This document shows positions 59,512-64,000 of a DNA stretch of 64,000 nucleotides, piece after piece. Positions within the stretch are counted from its first letter, which is position 1. The number at the start of each line of letters is the position of its first letter. Source of the DNA: SFHK01 sp045538305 (GTDB lineage: Bacteria; Bacillota; Clostridia; Christensenellales; Aristaeellaceae); NCBI GenBank assembly GCA_045538305.1, contig JAZSRC010000054.1, forward strand, positions 1-64,000, in the 5' to 3' direction. Both the position numbers and the translations under genes were made by a program. Under the pieces are notes generated by a model. That model saw only the letters and a list, made by a program, of their open reading frames with translations. It was not told the origin of the DNA and made no database searches.

Positions 59512-59587
59512 GATCATATACTCCAAAGAATAAAAAGCCATCCATTCAGCGTCCAACTACATGAGAGAACCGGACCCCAATACTTTT

Positions 59588-59619
59588 GAAGGCCACCGCA
59601 GATCACTGCGGCAGCCTTC
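59588..59619. terminator. Second hairpin between convergent genes
   Basis: GAAGGC/GCCTTC and CCGCAG/CTGCGG form a stem with a CA/CA internal mismatch. Rightward it is followed by TATAATTATTAT. The 207-base gap holds no gene otherwise. Confidence 0.45.
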
Positions 59620-59642
59620 TATAATTATTATCGAAATTCTCT

Positions 59643-62144
59643 TTATACAGGCGGCAGGGGAAGCGGCTGGCTCATAAGCGACAGGCACATAGGCATGTCG
59701 GCCAGAAGCTCAGGCAGTTTTTCGATGATTTCCAGACGCGCCGTTGCCAGAATGTGCGGAATTGCGCGCTGGGCAAGGGCATAATCCAGAACCGCCTTGG
59801 GCGGGCAGGTCATCAGCGGAATACAGGCGGCGCAGTAGGCGTACATATCGCTGAGCGCGCGGCCGGAGATGGATACGTTCATTTGCGCCAGATTTTCCCT
59901 GAGTACCTGCAGGCGGTTTACAACCTCGCCGGGAATATGCTGCTCCTGTCGGAACATCTTTTCAAATGCGGCAAGGGATACGCTTCTTTCTGCATTCTTT
60001 ACGAGAGGTTTTTCCATTTCCCACGCGCCGGGCGCCTGCTTATTCAATCGGATCATGAAAGCTCTGTCCAGAATTCTCGGATTTACCGGATAACCGATCT
60101 GATCGTCCATTACCGTCATAACCACTCTGAGCGAGCTCTGTCGGTTTTCAGCCCACGTAATGAGGCCGCGCGTCTGATCATCGGTTTTCAGCAGATTGGC
60201 GTCGTCCAGCATTACAACGCGCAGCGTGTTCATATCCTCATACCGGGTAAGGGCCCGGAAAGCTGGATCGTCAAGCGCGCTGTCCATAGAGGCGTTCAGC
60301 TCCGCAAACCGGCGCGCGCCGGGCGCTTTCAAGCCCAATGCCGACGCCATTTCGCGAACGAGCGAGCTCTTGCCGGCTCCGGTTTCACCGGAGACTACTA
60401 CGATTTTTCCAAGCGCCAGACAGGCGATCAGGTTTACCGCTTCGTCGTTTGTCAGACTTTTTCCGCTTTGCTCAAATATTCTGCGCACGTCGCTTACCAG
60501 CTGAGCTGCCGTGGGCTCATAGGTTTTGGGACTGTGCATGTAATCGGCTTCATCAATTTCCGGCGCCGGATTTGCCTGAGCCATAATGCCCGCATGAAGC
60601 GCGTATTTTATGAAATCCTCTTTCATAACGTCGCGCATGGTTTTATCCATCAGCTTAGCGGCCTTGCTCTGCGCGTCTCTGGCGGCTTCTGCCTGCCTGA
60701 GCCTCTTTTCCGCCTCCGACTTCAGGCGCTGAATGTCGTTTTCCAGCTTCTGAATTTCCGCCTGATGTACCTTTCGCGCTTCATCCATCAGCTCCGTGCG
60801 CTTTTCAAGGCGGTGACGGCGCAATTCGTCAATCTCGCCGAGCAACCTGAGCCTTTCGGCTTCCAGATCGTTCAGCTGTTCCAGCTGGGCTTCGGTTGCG
60901 GGCGTGCCGCCGCTCACAGCAAAGCGGGGAGCCAGCGCCTGCGGCATATCCTCAATGGCAAGGATTTCATCAATGAGCGCGCCGCGGGCTTCCTTAAGCG
61001 CCCATGCGGTTTTTAAGGTATCGGCTGCGCGTTCGATGGGACTGATTACCGGCTGTCCCGTAACGTCGCCGGGCACGGGGGAGCCGAGCTGCTCCAGGCG
61101 CGATTTGCGCCAGCCGTCGTCCACAATCTCCAGAAGACTGCGGCCTCTGCGGGGATTCAGGCCCGTCTGCGATGAATAGGCAGCATCGCGCTGATATGCA
61201 CGGGCGGACGGCTTTTTAACGACCGGCTCCGCTTCCGCGGCTTTGGAGATCGGCTTCTCTTCCACTGCGGGGCGCAGGGGTTCGCCTACCGAAACGGGTG
61301 CGGCTTTCTCTTCCGCCGCGGGCTTTTCCTCTGCTTGCTCGGTTTTTTCTTCTTCAATTTCCTTCGTTACGTTTTCCGCGATCTGCTTTACCGGCTCATC
61401 ATTTTCGGGAGCGGGTTTTTCCTCCGGTATTTTTTCTTGCTCGGCCTTGGGCGCAGGCGCCTCTGCTTCTTCCTCAACCACAGGCGCAGCTGCTTCCTTT
61501 TTCTGAAAAATCGGAGCCGCATTCGAGCATGCAATAAATTCAACAAACTGATCTTCCGTCGTTTGCGTTTTAAAAAGGCGGGTGTATGCATTTTCATCGA
61601 AAACGCGCGGTTCATAATTTTCGCTCTGCGTAAACACGCACTCGTTTTCCTCTTCGCCCTCGCTCATTACAAAGGGCGCGTAAATCTTTCCGCCGGTAAT
61701 CAGCGCAATCAGCGGCGTTCCGGGTTTATCTGCGAGAACCGCACGCGCCTGTCCTTTTTGAATTTCGTCTACGCGCACAACCTCCAGAAGCCAATCTTCG
61801 GGGCAGCGGTCAATAACGTCGGAGTACACAATATTTCGGTTGTTTTCCAGTTTTTCGGGGCTGTAGTTTTTATTCGGCCGGATTTTGTCATTTTCATTGG
61901 GGTGTTGGGTTAAATCCAGCATACAAAATTTGCCAAGCGTGCGCATACGCGCTTTAAAGCGGCTGGATTCGTTTTTATCCGGAACAATACGAATTCCGCC
62001 TTCATCGGGAAGTGCATCCTGTGCATTTTCTATGTGCTCAAAGGCGCCTTCTCCCTTTACAAACAGGGGTTTAATGCGAAAATATGCTTTCTGCGGCACG
62101 TCCTCTTCCAGATAACAGATCGTCAATTTCCCAGGGAGCGTCAT
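59643..62144 (-). CDS. Orphan AAA ATPase (McrB/dynein-like AAA_5) with coiled coil
   Basis: 833 residues from ATG 62144 (MTLPGKLTICYLEED), after GGAGGAATTCGA; the frame extends 47 codons without support. Residues ~1-230 form a beta-rich domain I do not recognise. A Pro-Glu-Ala-Lys linker (~230-340) and a coiled coil (~455-545, ELRRHRLEKRTELMDEARK) follow. The AAA module has Walker A VVSGETGAGKSSLV near 583, Walker B RVVMLDDANLL near 643 and an arginine-bearing NPRILDRAFMIRL near 690. McrB-type ATPases usually pair with McrC or another effector; none is beside it. It has its own promoter. Function unknown; it could be an NTP-driven remodelling protein. Confidence 0.7.
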   Translation of the reverse strand: MTLPGKLTICYLEEDVPQKAYFRIKPLFVKGEGAFEHIENAQDALPDEGGIRIVPDKNESSRFKARMRTLGKFCMLDLTQHPNENDKIRPNKNYSPEKLENNRNIVYSDVIDRCPEDWLLEVVRVDEIQKGQARAVLADKPGTPLIALITGGKIYAPFVMSEGEEENECVFTQSENYEPRVFDENAYTRLFKTQTTEDQFVEFIACSNAAPIFQKKEAAAPVVEEEAEAPAPKAEQEKIPEEKPAPENDEPVKQIAENVTKEIEEEKTEQAEEKPAAEEKAAPVSVGEPLRPAVEEKPISKAAEAEPVVKKPSARAYQRDAAYSSQTGLNPRRGRSLLEIVDDGWRKSRLEQLGSPVPGDVTGQPVISPIERAADTLKTAWALKEARGALIDEILAIEDMPQALAPRFAVSGGTPATEAQLEQLNDLEAERLRLLGEIDELRRHRLEKRTELMDEARKVHQAEIQKLENDIQRLKSEAEKRLRQAEAARDAQSKAAKLMDKTMRDVMKEDFIKYALHAGIMAQANPAPEIDEADYMHSPKTYEPTAAQLVSDVRRIFEQSGKSLTNDEAVNLIACLALGKIVVVSGETGAGKSSLVREMASALGLKAPGARRFAELNASMDSALDDPAFRALTRYEDMNTLRVVMLDDANLLKTDDQTRGLITWAENRQSSLRVVMTVMDDQIGYPVNPRILDRAFMIRLNKQAPGAWEMEKPLVKNAERSVSLAAFEKMFRQEQHIPGEVVNRLQVLRENLAQMNVSISGRALSDMYAYCAACIPLMTCPPKAVLDYALAQRAIPHILATARLEIIEKLPELLADMPMCLSLMSQPLPLPPV

Positions 62145-62211
62145 TCGAATTCCTCCTGACTCCGGTTTCGTAAAAAACGTAAGCTTTACCTTATATACGT
62201 CTATCATAAAC

Positions 62212-62240
62212 ATTATATATGCAATTCCCGTTTGAGTCAA
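62212..62240 (-). promoter_or_regulatory. Promoter of the AAA ATPase gene
   Basis: Leftward: -35 TTGACT (62235-62240), 17-bp spacer, perfect -10 TATAAT (62212-62217). The 62145-62470 gap otherwise holds only the hairpin and the lacZ promoter listed next. Confidence 0.82.
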
Positions 62241-62329
62241 TCCGAATTTTACAATTATGATCAAAAATAGTGCCAGAAAAAGCAAAATTCCGTTGAAATT
62301 TGAATGATGAAGACTTTTTTGCAGGAATG

Positions 62330-62360
62330 AAAAAACACGCTGACCCTATTGCCGTCAGCG
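62330..62360 (-). terminator. Terminator-type hairpin upstream of the ATPase promoter
   Basis: CGCTGAC (62338-62344) and GTCAGCG (62354-62360) form a 7-bp stem; leftward it is followed by TGTTTTTTC. No minus-strand gene precedes it, so it may shield the ATPase gene from antisense transcription of lacZ or be a relic. Confidence 0.6.
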
Positions 62361-62403
62361 CTTAACAAAGGGAAGAGCCGCCTGATTTCCCGCCATTTCA
62401 GTA

Positions 62404-62432
62404 TCGACAAAACCGTGCCGTCATGATAAAAT
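62404..62432 (+). promoter_or_regulatory. Promoter of the beta-galactosidase gene
   Basis: -35 TCGACA (62404-62409), 17-bp spacer, -10 TAAAAT (62427-62432), 38 bases before the GTG start. Confidence 0.65.
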
Positions 62433-62470
62433 AATACTAATTATATGCATGCGGAAGGAGCGGAAAATAC

Positions 62471-64000
62471 GTGAATTTTCACACTAAACCCGAATGGCAA
62501 AACATTGAGGTTCAGTCGATCAATCGCATGAGCGCGCACAGCCCGTGGGGAAATACCCATACGCTGTCGCTGGACGGCGTGTGGCGTTTTCTGCTGTGCG
62601 AAGATCCGAGTATGCTTCCAGCCGCCTTTTACCATCCCGATTTCAACGATGCCGGCTGGCGCGAAATCAACGTACCCGGAAACTGGGAACTTCAGGGCGC
62701 TTCCTCGCCCGTTTACACCAACTGGGCGTACCCCTTTACGGATGAGCCGGGCGCGCACCGGATATTGCCCAGCTATCATGAGGACACCAATTACGGCTCC
62801 TTTCAGAACCCGCCGCGCCTTCCGGACAAAATACCCACGGGTCTTTACCGCCGCATTTTTACCCTGCCCGAGCATTTTGTAGGCAAAAAGCTGATTCTGC
62901 GCTTCGGCGGCGTGGAATCGGGCTTTTATGTATGGGTAAACGGAAATCCCGTAGGGTATTCACAGGATTCCAAGCTGGCCGCCGAATTTGACGTTACGCG
63001 CTATGTATACGCCGGCGAAAACAGCGTAGTGGTGCAGGTTATGCGCTTTACGGACGCCACATGGCTGGAAGATCAGGATTACTGGCATCTGTCGGGCATT
63101 TTCCGCCCGGTCAGCCTGCTTGCAAAACCCAGAATGTACATTCAGGACGTATTCGTTCAGGCGGAAGCCAACGGCGAAATGACCATGGATGTATCGGTCA
63201 TGCGCGTAAGCGGCTTTGCCGACACGCTCGTTCGCCTTCACATTTACGACCCCGACGGAAAAATCATCTATAAAGAAAAGCGCGCGCCGATAGCGAACGT
63301 ACCTCCTCTTCACGAAAAGGACGCCGTTATGCCGGGCCATGCGCGCTTTACCATAAAGCTTGACGGCGTTAAGCCCTGGTCTCCCGAATCGCCCACGCTG
63401 TATCGCGCGCATCTGGCGTTGCTTACGCCCGATTCCGCCGACGCCGCCGATCGCGAGCGCGTGTACTTTGGCTTCAGAACCGTGAAGATTGAAAACGGCA
63501 TTCTCACGCTTAATGGAACGCGCGTAATCGTCCGCGGTGTAAACCGACACGAACATTCGGTGGACAGCGGCCGGTATGTAACGCGCGAACAAATGAAAAA
63601 AGAAGTTCTTCTCATGAAGGACATGAACATAAACGCCGTGCGAACCTGCCATTATCCGGACGATCCGTATTTTTACGATCTTTGCGATCAGTACGGCCTG
63701 ATGGTGGTTTGCGAAACCAATCTGGAAACGCACGGCGTGGGCGCAATGCTGTCCAACGATCCGGATTGGGCGGAGGTATATCTGCAGAGGGCACGGCGCA
63801 TGGCGCAGACGCACAAAAACCATCCGAGCATCATCATATGGTCTTTGGGCAACGAAAGCGGCGTAGGGCCGAATCATGCGGCGATGGCGGCATGGCTCCG
63901 CGCGTACGATAAAACCCGCCCCGTGCAGTATGAATCCGGCGCGCCGGGCAAAAATGTTTCCGATATCCGCTGTCCCATGTATCCGACCCGCAGAGCCATA
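62471..64000 (+). CDS. lacZ: LacZ-type GH2 beta-galactosidase (cut by window end)
   Basis: 510 codons are open from GTG 62471 to the window edge. GGAAGGAG lies 10 bases before. Sugar-binding domain: LDGVWRFLLCEDP, INVPGNWELQG, PTGLYRRIFTLP, GGVESGFYVWVNGNPVGYSQDSK (GFYVWVNG) near 150, WLEDQDYWHLSGIFR near 198. Then an Ig-like domain and the TIM barrel with GVNRHEHS near 357, RTCHYP near 395, ETNLETHG and the acid/base Glu in IIWSLGNESG near 461. The nucleophile lies beyond the window. Hydrolyses beta-galactosides such as lactose; close to E. coli LacZ in layout (about 1,000 residues expected). Confidence 0.92.
   Translation, partial: MNFHTKPEWQNIEVQSINRMSAHSPWGNTHTLSLDGVWRFLLCEDPSMLPAAFYHPDFNDAGWREINVPGNWELQGASSPVYTNWAYPFTDEPGAHRILPSYHEDTNYGSFQNPPRLPDKIPTGLYRRIFTLPEHFVGKKLILRFGGVESGFYVWVNGNPVGYSQDSKLAAEFDVTRYVYAGENSVVVQVMRFTDATWLEDQDYWHLSGIFRPVSLLAKPRMYIQDVFVQAEANGEMTMDVSVMRVSGFADTLVRLHIYDPDGKIIYKEKRAPIANVPPLHEKDAVMPGHARFTIKLDGVKPWSPESPTLYRAHLALLTPDSADAADRERVYFGFRTVKIENGILTLNGTRVIVRGVNRHEHSVDSGRYVTREQMKKEVLLMKDMNINAVRTCHYPDDPYFYDLCDQYGLMVVCETNLETHGVGAMLSNDPDWAEVYLQRARRMAQTHKNHPSIIIWSLGNESGVGPNHAAMAAWLRAYDKTRPVQYESGAPGKNVSDIRCPMYPTRRAI

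Overview
The window reads as a chromosomal segment of a Gram-positive, low-to-moderate GC bacterium of the Bacillota, most likely an uncultured gut or animal-associated member of the Clostridia (Christensenellales-like or related; this placement is inference). Supporting signs are the GlgC/GlgD pair typical of Firmicutes, the TelA-XpaC pair, a Spo0A-type DNA-binding domain, strong GGAGG ribosome sites before almost every gene, and sigma-A type promoters. No tRNA, rRNA or CRISPR array was seen.

Left part (1-16.9 kb). The window opens in the 3' end of an IS481-type transposase, followed by a complete potABCD polyamine uptake operon, an XRE regulator with a zinc ribbon, and the rplM-rpsI operon. 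A vestigial tyrosine recombinase C-terminus lies just past the 3' end of rpsI, probably the scar of an integrated element. Then come a small P-loop protein gene and a four-gene minus-strand operon (Nudix hydrolase, catalytically depleted GH2-like protein, Gfo/Idh oxidoreductase, GNAT). A divergent plus-strand run encodes a degenerate Spo0A-like regulator, a histidine-phosphatase/Nudix fusion, an FAD oxidoreductase, a GH2 glycosidase and a small membrane protein.

Middle (17-34 kb). Two unusual minus-strand genes stand together: a phage-baseplate/collagen/GDPD mosaic protein and a secreted LRR-fibronectin-caspase-like protease. They are followed by a sugar isomerase, a glgC-glgD-glgA glycogen operon, a two-domain RhaM-like protein, a TPM / LemA-like / TelA / XpaC envelope module, xth and asnS, and a plus-strand PHP phosphoesterase.

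Right part (35-64 kb). A 17-kb surface polysaccharide cluster is read leftward from a strong promoter near 52.7 kb through a ~385-nt leader. It contains seven glycosyltransferase-type genes, manC, a polymerase, a flippase, a TagF-like polymerase, two acetyltransferases (one broken by an in-frame TGA) and the CapE/CapF/CapG set for UDP-N-acetyl-L-fucosamine. No priming transferase or chain-length regulator is visible inside it. After it come tex, deoB, a Gfo/Idh oxidoreductase paired with a heparinase-II/III-like protein, an orphan 833-residue AAA ATPase, and a LacZ-type beta-galactosidase cut by the window end.

Overall the segment mixes housekeeping genes (rplM, rpsI, asnS, tex, deoB, glycogen synthesis) with carbohydrate scavenging (three GH2-type proteins, heparinase-like protein, sugar oxidoreductases and isomerase) and cell-surface construction. 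The least explained parts are the caspase-like/phage-like pair, the orphan AAA ATPase, the Spo0A-like pseudo-receiver and the tandem RhaM-like protein.
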